DNA of 64,000 bases from Zygnema cylindricum (GCA_037447655.1 JBBHKE010002896.1:1-64000); one strand, 5' to 3'. Shown: positions 1 to 11,826, numbered from the stretch's first letter. The notes: generated by a model not told the origin, from the sequence alone. Made by a program: numbers and translations.

Positions 1-470
1 ACATCACAACTTGGAGTGATGCCAGCTATGGGGATGCTCTTGTGAGGAGGTGCACCTCTGGATATGTTTTTAATGTTGGGAGTGGTGCTTGATGTTGGAG
101 CAGTAATCAACAAAAGGTGGTTGCTCAGTCTACTATCGAGGCCGAGAACATGGCCTCTTGTTCTGTCAAAGAGTTAATTCGGGTGAAGTCTCTCTTGCAA
201 TAACTTGGGTTTATAAAGGTAGGGACTCATAAAGTGTTTTGTGATAATTAAGGTGCCATTGCTATTGCAACTTATCCAAAATATCATTACAAAGCCAAGC
301 ATATGGATATAAGACTGAGCTTTGTGAGACAAAAGGTTGAAAACAAAATTGAAAGTATGGAGTATAAAACTCATGGGGAAATGGTAGCAGATATGATAAC
401 AAAGCCTCTTCCATCTCCTAAACTAAAATTTTGCAAAGAACAACGTGGATTAAAAGAAACGAGTGACTAG
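1..470 (+). pseudogene. copia RNase H C-terminal remnant
   Basis: The 3' end of a Ty1/copia pol gene that enters from outside the window. Translation gives the RNase H landmarks TTWSDASYGDA near the start, then QQKVVAQST and DIRLSFVR, and ends at a TAG at 468-470. Several in-frame stops (for example in the motif that should read CCWSS, and after VFCDN) and a missing base show that it is dead. A polypurine tract (AAAATAAAGGGAG, 471-483) follows and leads directly into an LTR. Confidence 0.85.
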
Positions 471-483
471 AAAATAAAGGGAG

Positions 484-1551
484 TGTTGAAATTTGAGGTT
501 TTGTTGTATTTTCTAAGTCAGGATATAAAAATTAAAAAGGACTTAATTGATAGTTAGGCTCCCCTCTCTCACTCTCTATAGTTACCATACTTGTTGTAGT
601 CACTGAAGACTAGTCAGAAAGAGATGGAGCCATGGCTACCTAAGCAGCCAGAAGAAAGAAGGTAGACTAGCCATTTGCAAAAAGGTTGACGGACCAAGGA
701 TTTGATCTTTGTCCCTATAGTCCGTCAAACTAGCTTGAAGACCAACCCTTTGCAAAAAGGTTGACGGACAAAGGATTTGATCTTGGTCCCTATAGTCCGT
801 CAGACTAGCTCGTATCTGGTAGCGTTGTCCTATAATCTAAGACCAGTGTTATGATATATTGGGTGTGATAAATATATAAACTACTTCAGCTAAATTAAGT
901 CAATTAACGGAATTATAGCACTGTAACATAGAAACACTATGAGTATTTATATAGACTCTCGATCGACTAATTTGGACGGCTTATGTTAAATGTCGGTTAA
1001 CATTGGACGGCTCCTATTGAAGCCGCCATTGCGGAATAGTCGCTTTGGCCGCTTGCGGATATTATGTCACTTAATGCCACGTGGCGCCACATCATTCGGG
1101 TGCACGATTTTTGGGAAACCCAGAGGCAGTCGAAAACTGACGAACGTCTCCTCCATGGCTATGTCGTACAATGGCCGTACAAGAAGTACATCAGCAACAA
1201 TAATTTTGTGTACATTACAATCATTTGATTGGATCCGTATACAAGTAGTAAGGGGTTTAGAGAGGGGTTTAGGACTTAGTGTTTTTTTGTAGATAGCCGC
1301 CTCTCTCCTATAGAGCTTGTATAAAAACTGACATCTTTGCCACTTGATAATTAATCGTCTGGTAGGGCGTTTTTGACAATTCTTTTTGCATTGGGCTCAG
1401 GGGAGTCCAACCTTCACAATCGTGAAGTTAGTTAAAATCTTTGTTTGCCACGGTGGCATTTGTTAGGGAAGAAAGAGAGGCACTTTATATTAATCTAGAG
1501 GCTTAAAGTAAGTTGCTCATTCTGTGCACCAATGGAGGTCACAAAATTGCA
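484..1551 (+). repeat. 3' LTR of the copia element entering from the left
   Basis: A 1068-bp LTR starting TGTTGAAATTTGAGG directly after the polypurine tract and ending AAAATTGCA. It has the LTR organisation seen throughout the window: an antisense tRNA-like block near 690-800, here duplicated as a 75-bp tandem (about 674 and 749), a promoter zone with GTAC-rich repeats (1160-1260), TATAAAA near 1319, and leader hairpins at about 1394-1432. The 5' LTR is outside the window, so the target duplication cannot be checked; the right flank starts GATTT. Confidence 0.85.
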
Positions 1552-1575
1552 GATTTCACGTGTCTTTATGTGTAA

Positions 1576-2350
1576 GGGTGCGGCCCCATGTGGCTAAGTT
1601 TGGGTTTTTTTCTAATGTTATCCTTTATAACTTAGCACCGTACAGCATAAGCTATGACCCTACGAAGAAATCGCAAATTTGTAAAGTATAATTTGCGTCA
1701 TTCTCAAACTTAGGATGTACGGAAAAAGTTTGTTGTCTTCTATTTTTTGGACCCAATGTCACGTCATCTTCAAACTTATCATAAATGACATCGGCAATGT
1801 TTTTTAAGCTAAGTAAAACCGTTTACACCAAGAGGAAAAGAAATTCCCACGTGTGAAAAAATTGCGATTTTTTTGACGAAAAAAAAATACAGAGTTGTAG
1901 GTTTTTGTCCCCATGCACCTTGTACGGATTTTTTTTGCGGAGGGTCTCGATCCACTGTCATTTCACGCAAAGGTGAAAAATCTGCGAAAGTGAAAAAATT
2001 ACCAAGTCATGGCGGCCAGACAGGCTAGGTTTACGCAAAGGAATATTTTACAAACACCCCTGCAAGGATGAACGTCTATAATGTCACGCAAAGTCATACA
2101 ACACACAAAATCGTTTCAAAAAATAAAATATTTCTTGCGACGCTTAAAAAAATTTTGAAAAAATAAAGTGCGGCAAAGACAGATTGTACATGGTGATAGC
2201 CATCATTGGTATTGTCAACGTATACAAACGTCACAAACTTAAGTAACAATTTTGGGTAAACACATTCAAACACCTGAAATCCGGGTCCGCCGGATCCGCG
2301 TTAAAATACAACGTAACTTGGCTAAGTTACACCCACATGGGGCCGCACCG
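1576..2350. mobile_element. non-autonomous PIF/Harbinger-like element 1
   Basis: A 775-bp element with imperfect terminal inverted repeats: left GGGTGCGGCCCCATGTGG, right CCACATGGGGCCGCACCG. It is flanked by the direct trinucleotide TAA (1573-1575 and 2351-2353), as expected for PIF/Harbinger-type transposition. It has no coding capacity. Internal segments (for example GTCCGCCGGATCCGCG near 2286) recur in the element at 59865-60627, so they form one family. Superfamily assignment rests on terminus shape and 3-bp target duplication only. Confidence 0.75.
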
Positions 2351-2353
2351 TAA

Positions 2354-2482
2354 CACCGAAATTGGTACTTAAAGGTGTGATGATTATATACAATGACAAT
2401 GCCAATGACAACTATCAACGTCTACAATCTGTGATGTCGCACCTTATATTTCGTTTTTTTGTAACTGCGTGTGACGTCGCAT
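2354..2482 (-). mobile_element. fragment of a Harbinger-like element, left of a copia insertion
   Basis: This stretch is the reverse complement of an internal part of the family at 59865-60627 (match around GTCTACAATCTGTGATG). It stops at CGCAT, where a copia element begins, and resumes after the second CGCAT at 10903. The copia therefore landed in an older DNA transposon. Confidence 0.65.
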
Positions 2483-3483
2483 TGTTGAAATCACTAGATT
2501 TAGGTGAGATATTTTCTAGGTCTTAATTAAAATAAAGAATGAAAAAAAAAGCATAGGCAGCCTGCCTCCATCTTCTCTCTTTGGCCCCCACACTTGTTGT
2601 AGTCACTGAAAGAAATAGAGGGCGGCGGAGCCATGGTGGCCTTAGCTCTATAGGCAGAGCTTCAATGTGACCTCAGTCACTCTCAACCAAAAAGGTTGAG
2701 TCCAAAAGGACTCGAACCTCCGACTGGTAGGGCGAGGCATAGCCGTCAATTCTTACCAGTCTGTCGTAGTAGTCCGTTAGGATACATGGGGTTCGATAGC
2801 TATTTATACAATAGATTGACGACTAAATCCGATTAACGGAATTACAAATAGGATACATAGAAACTAGTTGGGAATTTAGTGATCACGAAACAAATGTACC
2901 GAACATTTGTTTTGAACGGCTTGGAATTAAAGCTGATTTCGATCCAACGGCTCACATCATTGCCGAGATCGTGGAATGGCCACTTTGGCGGTTTTCGGAT
3001 GTAACATGACCTGGCGACACGTGGCAATATGTCATTGGGAAACTGGAATCCCGGGGAGCGTGAGGACAAGTCTGGAGGAGACAGACGTCCACTCCATGGC
3101 CTTGTCATACACAAGCCGTACAAAAAGTACATCGGCCATAGTACCTTTTCTGTACTATACAGTCTTCTGATTGGTTCCGTACATCAGTAGATAGGGGTTG
3201 TGAGAGGTTTAGGACTTAGTGAATTGAGGAGGTAGCCGCCTCTCTCCCAACAAGCTTGAATAAAATATTGGCACCTTTTGCCACACGATAATTTAATCGC
3301 CTGGTTAGGCGTTTTCACTGATTCTTTTTGCTGTGGACTCACGGGAGTCCAGACTGCACAGGGGTGCAGTCTGGTTATCTATTTATCTGCTAGGGTAGAA
3401 GTTGCTCTCGTTGAAAGTGGGTTAGTCAAAAACTACGTAGAGGCTTCCTCATTCTTGGTACGAATAGAGGACACACGATTGCA
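2483..3483 (+). repeat. 5' LTR of the composite copia
   Basis: Starts TGTTGAAATCACTAG, ends CGATTGCA, 1001 bp. It contains an antisense B box (GGACTCGAACC, about 2709-2719, the exact complement of GGTTCGAGTCC), a promoter zone with GTACAAAAAGTAC, an AATAAAAT element near 3260 (the TATA position), and leader hairpins at 3298-3311 (CGCCT/AGGCG), 3335-3350 (GGACTC/GAGTCC) and 3352-3371 (GACTGCAC-AGGG-GTGCAGTC). Confidence 0.88.
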
Positions 3484-3498
3484 GGTTATGGGCCCACC
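3484..3498 (+). other. primer-binding site for the initiator tRNA-Met anticodon arm
   Basis: GGTTATGGGCCCACC directly follows the LTR terminal CA. From memory it is the complement of the anticodon arm of plant initiator tRNA-Met (GGUGGGCCCAUAACC), the half-tRNA priming known from Drosophila copia, rather than the usual 3'-end site TGGTATCAGAGC. The gag ATG at 3488-3490 lies inside it. Confidence 0.8.
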
Positions 3499-6400
3499 CT
3501 CTAGGTTACCCATATTCAACAGATCTGGATTCATTTACTGGGAAGCTATGATGACAAGGGCATTATGTGAGAAACAATACAAGGGTATTGTTAGTGGACA
3601 AGTGAAACGTCCATCTAAAGGAACTCCACCAAGGTTTGGAGGAGTGAGGTTTTCTGCAGCAGAATCTGCTCCAACGGAGGAGACAGATGATGGGGACAGC
3701 TGTGTGTCCGAAAAAGGGAAAGGAATGGAGACACCTCTCACTCCTATTGTCATGGCACTTGGAGCGGTGGCTGTGAAGACCGAGGAAAACGACATTCAGA
3801 TGTGGGAGTACACCAACATGAATGCAAGGCACTTCATTTTGAAACACCTCACCCAAGCGTTGGCAACTTCTCACCTTCAAATCTTCAAGGCTGAGGAGTT
3901 ATGGATGACCTTAGTGGAGATCTATAGAGCTGGCACCATTCAGGAGCTTTAGCTGGCTCAGCAAAGGCTTATCATTTACAATTTCAAAGGAGGAAAGATG
4001 TAGGACTATTGCACCGATCTCTCTTGTCTTTACATGGAGATGGAGAGTGCCGGATGGACAGGCAGTATGAAGATGAAAGTTAACACTCTCATCATGAAGT
4101 TGCCGGAGGAGGATGAAAATATAGTGTACCGAGTGCAACAAATGGATGATAGTGCTTGGAAGTGGAGCACCATGGTTCGAATGATACTTGGACAGGAAAA
4201 CACTATTGAGATCCGAAGAGGAGGGAAGAGCGTGCAAGCTCTAGCTGTCGGAACTGACCGGTGGAGGAAGGATCCGAAAAAGCCGTACCACAGCTTCAAA
4301 GGGGAAAAAGATCAATCAGGAGAATTGAGGACTCCAATTCGCCTTTGTCATTTCTGCAAAAAGCCGGGGCACTTAATAGCTGATTGCATCAAGCTATCTG
4401 AGCTGAGGCTTCAAGAAAATCGTCGAGGTGGTTCTTCCGGAGGGAAGAAGAAAGCACTTGTGGTCACACGAGTGAAAGGATAGACCGAGGAGGACGAGTC
4501 CTTCGAGGAAGAGGATGGGGAGCTTCTTCTTGACGAGAATCTAGAGGAGAAGGAGATCCCTCGAAAAAAGAAGTGTGCCCTTGGAGCCATTCGGGAAGCA
4601 CCAGAGGAGGGATGGATCATCGACTCAGGTGCATCCATGCATGTGTCATGAGAGGCACCTCTTCACTAAGCTAAGAAAAATCCATACTGTGGAAATAGAG
4701 TATGGGGATGGGAGAGTAGTACTACAGAACTAGTGGGATCGGTAGATCTGAAAGTCTTAGTGGAGGGTAAGACTTCTATTCTCACCTTCTCAGATGTGCT
4801 CTACATTCCTTAGTTGAGTAAGAATCTTGAGTCCACTTCTGTATTAGTTGACAAGGATTTCGATACCTTCACTAGAAAGGGAGTCTTTACAGCTAAGTAT
4901 GGAGATGAAGTCTACTTCACAGCTGATAAGGGTAGCCAAGGAATGTTTAGGCTTAACCTGAGTAATGAAAAGAAGAGTGCTAACTATGGTGGTGTTCCGA
5001 GCTTGATGATCTGGCATAAGCGTTTGGGACATGTGCATTTTGATAGACTGAGGGAAATGAAGAAGCTGGGTGTAGTAGAGGGCTTTTAGTTTGGGGATAA
5101 TGAGATGATGGCTGACTGTAGTGGCTGTGCCCAAGGTAAGGCTCACAAACTTCCCTTTCCCAAAACTGCCACATATAGAGGTGAGAAAGTACTAGATCTG
5201 GTCAACACAGATATCTGGGGAACAACAAGAGTGCCTTCCATTGGGGGGAAGAGGTATATGTTGACAATTACCGATGATTGGTTCAAATATTCCAGAGTCT
5301 ACTTCTTGAAAACAAAGTCTGAAACACCAAATACTTTAAATAATACAAAGCCTAGAGTGAGAAGTTGCACGGAACCCCCATTAAGAGAATAAGGAGTGAT
5401 AATGGGGGACAGTACACCTCTAACCAGTTTGAGGATTATTTGAGAGATGAGGGAGTTTAGCATCAGAAAATTGTACCGAATAATCTTGAACAAAATGGGG
5501 TAGGTGAAAGGTTAAACCGGACGTTGGGAGATAGTGTGTGTTGCATGTTGGCAGATAAGAAAATAGGAAGAAGATTTTGGGCAGAGGCCATGAACTGTGC
5601 TAACTACATTAAGAATAGTCACCTCACCACAGCTGTTAAAGGAATGACCCCTTATGAGAGATGGGTTGGAAATAAACTAAATGTTTCTCACTTGAGAGTA
5701 TTCGGTAGTCAAGTTTACAGTCTTGACACTGATAAGAAAAACTAGAAATTAGATGCTAAAGGGAAACCGGGATATTTTGTGGGATCGATGAGGATGTCAA
5801 GGGATATAGAGTCTATGACTTAGCTAAACAAGATATCATTCTGGTAAAGCATCTAGTTGTCATGGATGAATGGAAGTCTTTTGATCCCTTCAAAAACATT
5901 AAGAAAATCAGAATCAATTTTGAGTCCGAGAGTGAGGAGGATTTAGATCTCCTAAAAGGGACACTAGTGAAAACATGGTTGCAGATTCAGGGGAGATAAA
6001 ATATGGGGGAGATACATCAGAATCCCCTCATATTCCTACACCCTTTGAGGAGAGAGAGGAAGAGGAGTCACAACCGGTTCCCATGGATAGGGGAGTTGAT
6101 GAGACAGTTCGAAGGAATCGAAGACTTCCCTCCATTCCAGCTTCGGACTTTGAGGGAGGACGGAGGAGCAGCAAAAGGCTTCAAGGAAAACATGCTGCTT
6201 GGAAGGTAACAAAGCTTTCTCATCCAGATGAGCCTCAGTCATACTCGGAGGCAATGGACAGTCCGGAGAAAGAAAGGTGGGTCAGGGCCATAAATGATGA
6301 GATGGCTTCAATCATGGAGGCAAATACTTGGGAGCTAGTGGTTTGTCCATTAAATAGAAAACCCAGTGGGTATAAATGTGTATTTAAACTGAAACTGAAT

Positions 6401-7822
6401 CAAGATAACACCATAGAGAGATTTAAGGCTCGGCTGGTGGCAAAAGGGTTCACTCAAAAAGAGGGAATAGATTATGAGGAGACCTTTGCTCCGGTAGTTC
6501 TATTCCCATCTGTAAGGATTCTCCTTAGTCTAGCAGCAGCGGAAGACATGGAAATTCACCAGATGGATATCAAAACTGCCTTCCTCAACGGTGAACTAGA
6601 GGAAGAAATCTTCATGCGGCAACCAGAAGGTTTTGTAGAGAAAGGAGAGGAAAGCAAAGTCTGCAGACTTATAAAGTCCTTATATAGACTGAAGCATGCC
6701 CCTAGACAATAGAATAAGAAACTAGATGAGTTTCCTACCAGTCTAGGGTATATTCGGATCAGTTCTAACCATTCTATTTATATGTTTGAGGATGAGAATG
6801 GTGTGATTTTTATTGCAATTTATGTGGATGATTTGTTGGTATTGAGTAAGTTTATGGAGAAGATAAATAGGTTAAAGAAAGATCTGGGAAGTAGATTTGA
6901 CATGAAGGATTTAGGAGAGGCTAAATATATTCTGGGAATTCAAATGGAAAGAAATAGGGAGAAGAGGATCATCAAACTTACTCAGAAAGAGGCTATAGGA
7001 AATATGCTGGAGAAATTCCAGATGGAGAATGCAAACAGTTGTACCACTCCCATGGACTTGAAAAAAGTAAGTGATGGAAGTGTAGAAGGAGGAGTGATAA
7101 TGTTAGATGATCAGATGGGTCCAGAAGAGAGGCAGTTTATGAAGTCTATTCCTTACAAACAGGTTTTAGGAAGTTTGATTTACTTTATAACTTGTACTAG
7201 GCCTGACATAGCTGCAGCAGTTGGAGTCCTCAGTAGGAGTCTGAATGATCCTAAAAAGAGAGACTGGGAGGCAGCCAAGAGAGTAATGACATACCTGGTG
7301 GGAACTAGGGATTTATGGTTGCATTTGGAAGGGGAGCACACTGACATCACTACTTGGAGTGATGTCAGTTATGGGGATGCACCAATGAGAAGATGCACTT
7401 CTGGGTATGTATTGTATATGGGGGAAGGTGCTTGTTGTTGGAGCAGCAAGCAACAAAAGGTTGTTGCTCAGTCCACTATGGAGGCTGAGTACATGGCCTC
7501 TTGTTCTGTTGTAAAAGAGCTGATGTGGGTGAAGTCCTTGTTGCAAGAATTGGGGTACATGAAGAAGGGAGTACATGAAGTGTTTTGTGATAATCAAGCT
7601 GCAATTGCAATTGCAGCCAATCCAAAACATCATTTCAAAGCTAATCATATGGATATAAGATTGAGCTTTGTGAGGGAAAAAGTGGAAAATAAAATTGTGA
7701 ATTTGGTGTATAGGAGTGATGGGGAAATGGTGGCTGATATGATTACAAAGCCTATGCCATCTCCCAAGCTGAAGTATTGTAGAGAAAAATGTGGATTAAA
7801 AGAGAAATTCAAATTATACTAG
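3488..7822 (+). pseudogene. decayed copia gag-pol polyprotein
   Basis: Reads in the order of a Ty1/copia polyprotein: gag from the ATG in the primer site (MGPPSRLPIF), a CCHC knuckle CHFCKKPGHLIADC near 4348-4390, protease WIIDSGAS near 4612-4635, GAG-pre-integrase WHKRLGHVHFDRL near 5012-5050, integrase core around 5190-5560, reverse transcriptase with YVDDLLV near 6820-6840, and RNase H to the TAG at 7822. It is broken by stops (for example 3950, 4481, and 6711 in the motif that should read QWNKK) and by frameshifts after the protease and in the integrase. The RT/RNase H half is the best preserved. No functional product is expected. Confidence 0.85.
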
Positions 7823-7835
7823 AAAATAAAGGGAG

Positions 7836-8023
7836 TGTTGAAATCACCAGATTTAGGTGAGATATTTTTTAGGTCTTAATTAATATAAAGAATGAAAAAA
7901 AAAGCAGAGGCAGCTTGCCTCCATCTTCTCTCTCTGGCCCCCACACTTGTTGTAGTTATTGAAAGAGAGAGAGGGTGGTGGAGCCATGGCGGCCTTAGCT
8001 CCATAGGCAGAGCTTAAGAGTGT
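7836..8023 (+). repeat. partial internal LTR copy
   Basis: The first about 188 bp of an LTR, following a normal polypurine tract (AAAATAAAGGGAG). It matches 9902-10089 base for base as far as I can read, then stops after TTAAGAGTG, where sequence switches to an inverted pol segment. Confidence 0.8.
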
Positions 8024-9338
8024 TTTGGGTTATACGGTAAAGTTTTCTAATGTTGAACTCCCTCATCCCTCAAGTATTCCTCTAACTAATTAGAGGTATA
8101 TTTTCCCCCATTATCACTCTTTATTCTCTTAATGGGGGTTCCGTGCAGCTTTTCACTCCACGCTTTATATTCTTTAAAGTAAGTTGACGTTTCAGACTTT
8201 GTTTTTAGGAAGTATACTCTCGAGTATCTAGACGAGTCATCAATTATTGTAAACATAAACCTCTTCCCTCCTACCGAAGGTACTTTTGACGGTCCCAAGA
8301 TATTTGTGTGGACCAGATCTAACACTTTCTCACCTCTATATGTGGCAGTTTTGGGAAAAGGGAGTTTGTGAGCCTTACCTTGTGCGCAACCACTACAATC
8401 ATCCACCATTTCATTATTCCAAACTGAATGCCTTCTACTACACCAAGCCTCTTCATTTCCCTTAGCCTATCAAAATTCACATGCCCGAACTGCTTATGCC
8501 CAATCATCAAGTTTGGAACACCAACATAGAAAGCACTCTTCTTTTCATTACTCGGTTAAGCCTAAACATTCATTGGTTACCCTTATCAGCTATCAAATAG
8601 ACTTTATCCCCATACTTAGCTGTGAAGACTCCCTTTCTGGTGAAGGTGTCAAATTCCTTATCATCTAATACAAAAGTAGAGACAAGATTTTTACTCAGCT
8701 GAGGAATATAGACTACATCTGAGAAGGTGAGTATAGAAGTCTTACCCTCCACTAAGACTTTCACATCTACCGAGCCCACTAAATCTGTAGTAACTACTCT
8801 CCCTTCCCCATATTCTGTCTTTACAGTAGGGATCTTTCTCAGCTTGGTAAAGACGTGTCGGTCACGATACATATACATGGATGCACCTGAGTCGATGATC
8901 CATCCTTCTTGTGGAGCCTCCCAAATGGCTCTAAAGGCACACTTCTGTTTTCGAGGAATCTCCTTCTCCTCCAGGTTGTCGTCAAGAAGAAGCTCCCCAT
9001 CCTCCTCAAAGGACTCATCCTCCTCAATCTCTCCTTTCACTTGTGTGACCACCAGTGCGTTCTTCTTTGCTTTGGAAGAACCCCCTCCGTGGTTCTCTTG
9101 GAGTCTCAGCTCCGACAGCTTGGTACAATCTGCTATCAAGTGTCCAAATTTTTTGCAGAAATGACAAAGACCCCTTGGAGGCATTGGTCCTCAAGTTTGA
9201 TCTCTTTCCCCTTTGAAGTTCCCGTACAACTTCTTCGAGTCTTTCCCCCATCGGTCTATTCCGGCAAATAGAGCTTGAATGCTCTTTCCTCCTCTCATAA
9301 TCTGAATCGTGTTCTCTTGTACCAGTATCATCCGGACG
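8024..9338 (-). pseudogene. inverted copia gag-protease-integrase segment
   Basis: On the minus strand this runs from the end of gag to mid-integrase: CCHC knuckle CHFCKKFGHLIADC (about 9135-9177), protease WIIDSGASMYMY (about 8870-8905), GAG-pre-integrase FGHVNFDRL (about 8465-8495), and integrase core with DDSSRYSRVYF and KSDNGGKY (8095-8260). It stops at the NP motif that precedes the catalytic Glu. It comes from a related but not identical element, with its own stops. Its orientation is opposite to the surrounding element, which marks a rearrangement rather than a nested insertion: it has no LTRs and no target duplication. Confidence 0.8.
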
Positions 9339-9888
9339 AGCCAAGAGAGTCATGAGATATTTGGTGGGAACAAAGGAATTATGGTTGCACTTGGGAGGGG
9401 AGCACAATGAGATCACTACTTAGAGTGATGTGAGTTATGGAGATGCACCTATGAGAAGATGCACTTCTGGGTATGTATTGTATATGGGGGAAGGTGCTTG
9501 TTGTTGGAGCAGCAAGCAACAAAAGGTTGTTGCTCAGTCCACTATGGAGGCTGAGTACATGGCCTCTTGTTCTGTTGTAAAAGAGCTGATGTGGGTGAAG
9601 TCCTTGTTGCAAGAATTGGGGTACATGAAGAAGGGAGTACATGAAGTGTTTTGTGATAATCAAGCTGCAATTGCAATTGCAGCCAATCCAAAACATCATT
9701 TCAAAGCTAATCATATGGATATAAGATTGAGCTTTGTGAGGGAAAAAGTGGAAAATAAAATTGTGAATTTGGTGTATAGGAGTGATGGGGAAATGGTGGC
9801 TGATATGATTACAAAGCCTATGCCATCTCCCAAGCTGAAGTATTGTAGAGAAAAATGTGGATTAAAAGAGAAATTCAAATTATACTAG
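9339..9888 (+). pseudogene. second copy of the copia RNase H end
   Basis: Forward RT/RNase H sequence starting AKRVM and ending at a TAG at 9888. Its first about 110 bases differ from the upstream copy (7273 onwards) at many sites and include a stop (TTSDV region, TAG near 9421). From about 9456 it becomes identical to 7390-7822, and the identity continues into the LTR. Confidence 0.8.
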
Positions 9889-9901
9889 AAAATAAAGGGA
9901 G

Positions 9902-10902
9902 TGTTGAAATCACCAGATTTAGGTGAGATATTTTTTAGGTCTTAATTAATATAAAGAATGAAAAAAAAAGCAGAGGCAGCTTGCCTCCATCTTCTCTCTC
10001 TGGCCCCCACACTTGTTGTAGTTATTGAAAGAGAGAGAGGGTGGTGGAGCCATGGCGGCCTTAGCTCCATAGGCAGAGCTTAAGAGTGACCTAAGTCACT
10101 CTCAACCAAAAAGGTTGAGTCCAAAAGGACTCGAACCTCCTACCGGTAGGGCGAGGCATAGCTGTCAATCCTTACCAGTCTGTCGTAGTAGTCCGTTAGG
10201 ATACATGGGGTTCGATAGCTATTTATACAATAGATTGACGACTAAATTTGATTAACGGAATTACAAATAGAATACATAGATACTAGTTGGGAATTTAGTG
10301 ATCACGAAACAAATGTACCGAACATTTGTTTTGAACGGCTAGGAATTAAAGCCGATTTGGATCCAACGGCTCACATCATTGCCGAGATCCTTGAATGGCC
10401 GCTTTGGCCGTTTTCGGATGTAACATGACCTTGCGACACGTGGCAATATGTCATTGGGAAACTGGAATCCCGAGGAGCGTAAGGAGAAGTCCGGAGGAGA
10501 CAGACGTCCACTCCATGGCCTTGTCGTACACAAGCCGTACAAAAAGTACATCGGCCATAGTACCTTTTTGTACTATACAGTCTTCTGATTAGTTCCGTAC
10601 ATCAGTAGATAGGGGTTGTGAGAGGGTTTAGGACTTAGTGAATTGAGGAGGTAGCCGCCTCTCTCCCAACAAGCTTGTATAAAATATTGGCACCTTTTGC
10701 CACTCGATAATTTAATCGCCTTGTTAGGCGTTTTCAGTGATTCTTTTTGCTGTGGACCCAGGGGAGTCCAGACTGCATAGGGGTGCAGTCAGATTATCTA
10801 TTTATCTGCTAGGGTAGCAATTGCTCTCGTTGAAAGTGGGTTAGTCAAAAACTACCTAGAGGCTTCCTCAATTTTGGTCTAAATAGAGGACACAGAATTG
10901 CA
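9902..10902 (+). repeat. 3' LTR of the composite copia
   Basis: 1001 bp, starts TGTTGAAATCACCAG after the polypurine tract and ends GAATTGCA before the CGCAT duplication. It has TATAAAATATT near 10678, leader hairpins with GACTGCAT-AGGG-GTGCAGTC near 10770-10789, and an antisense B box at about 10126-10136. The first 188 bp equal the partial copy at 7836-8023. Confidence 0.87.
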
Positions 10903-11435
10903 CGCATGTCTTACCTAGACATTCTAGGCATAGCGCTTTCCAAGTTGTGTTGAAGGAGACGCATTTTGCCTGTAACCATCTTGTCTGATCGACGTAAAAT
11001 GGCATTGGAATCTTAAAACCCCTGCAAAAAAAAAATTGCACCAAACGAAAACGGACAAAACAAAACACATTATGAACTTTTCCTTGTCGTATTAAACGCA
11101 AACGGACAAAACTTAGCGAATCGTGTACATTTCCTCGTCGCTTAAAATCGTTTGAAAAGTTTGAAAAATTTGGACACGTACTAAGATATGTTAATATTTT
11201 TTTACCAAAAATACTTTGTTTTAAAACACATCGCCGATCGCCAATGTGTTTTAAAGAAAAGTTTGAAGATGACGTTTCTTCCCGTGGTCATGTGTTAAAA
11301 ACCACAAGACGACAACATGTAGTACATTCTAATTTCGAGGATGACGGAAAATGTACTTCTACTTATTTTGATTTTTTTGGACCGCTGCTACTCACGCGGT
11401 ACGACGCTAAATTTTACAAGAAAACGACAAAAAAA
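10903..11435 (-). mobile_element. fragment of a Harbinger-like element, right of the copia
   Basis: Continuation of the transposon broken at 2482. In reverse orientation it follows 59950-60370: the segment around ACGGACAAAACAAAACACAT and the TCGTTTGAAAAGTTTGAAAA stretch both recur there. The expected GGGTGC terminus is not seen; the sequence is cut by the TRIM at 11436. Confidence 0.6.
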
Positions 11436-11540
11436 TGTTGGATTGGCACGTGAAGCCGGTCCAATACGGGAACAATATGGAATATCTATAATCGAGCCGC
11501 CCGTAATAAATGGGTACCGACCTGCCATTCTCTACATCAA

Positions 11541-11610
11541 GCTGGTGGCTCAGTGGTAGTGCATTTGCAGCTGAAGTGAAAGGTCCCAGGTTCGAACCCT
11601 CGCCGTCTCA
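11541..11610 (+). other. tRNA-like (Cys-like) sequence in left TRIM LTR
   Basis: Contains an A box TGGCTCAGTGG (11546-11556) and a perfect B box GGTTCGAACCC (11589-11599), with normal tRNA spacing of 32 nt. The run CTCAGTGGTAGTGCATTTG and the later AGGTCCC resemble tRNA-Cys from memory, but the anticodon arm is not intact. It is not an annotated tRNA gene; it is more likely a fossil internal RNA polymerase III promoter. Confidence 0.65.
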
Positions 11611-11826
11611 ATTTTCCCAAGGGTGGGACATGTCGAATCCCATATTTCTAAGAAATCTAAGATGGTATCGGAGTCAGCGGGATTGCACATGGTTTGACCG
11701 GCTTTCGTGTGAGGGGGGGGTGTTAGATTGGCACGTGAAGCCGGTCCAATATGGGGTATAATATGTAATATCAATACTCGAGCTGCCTGTAATAAATGGG
11801 TATAGACTTGTCAGTCTCTACGTCAA

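Larger units (their letters stand above)
2483..10902 (+). mobile_element. composite Ty1/copia retrotransposon with CGCAT target duplication
   Basis: Bounded by LTRs of exactly 1001 bp at each end (2483-3483 and 9902-10902) and the perfect 5-bp duplication CGCAT (2478-2482 and 10903-10907). Between them lie a primer-binding site, a decayed gag-pol (3488-7822), a partial extra LTR (7836-8023), a pol segment in inverted orientation (8024-9338), and a second copy of the pol 3' end. The two outer LTRs differ at several percent of positions by eye, so the insertion is not recent. Stops and frameshifts make it non-autonomous. Confidence 0.85.

Noticed and set aside
3535-4299. Several minus-strand frames of 86-108 codons opposite the copia gag
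   Set aside because: They are antisense shadows of gag, with no motif of their own.
11541-11610. Functional tRNA gene
   Set aside because: A and B boxes are good, but the anticodon arm is disrupted, the acceptor stem does not pair, and the sequence is repeated inside a second LTR copy.
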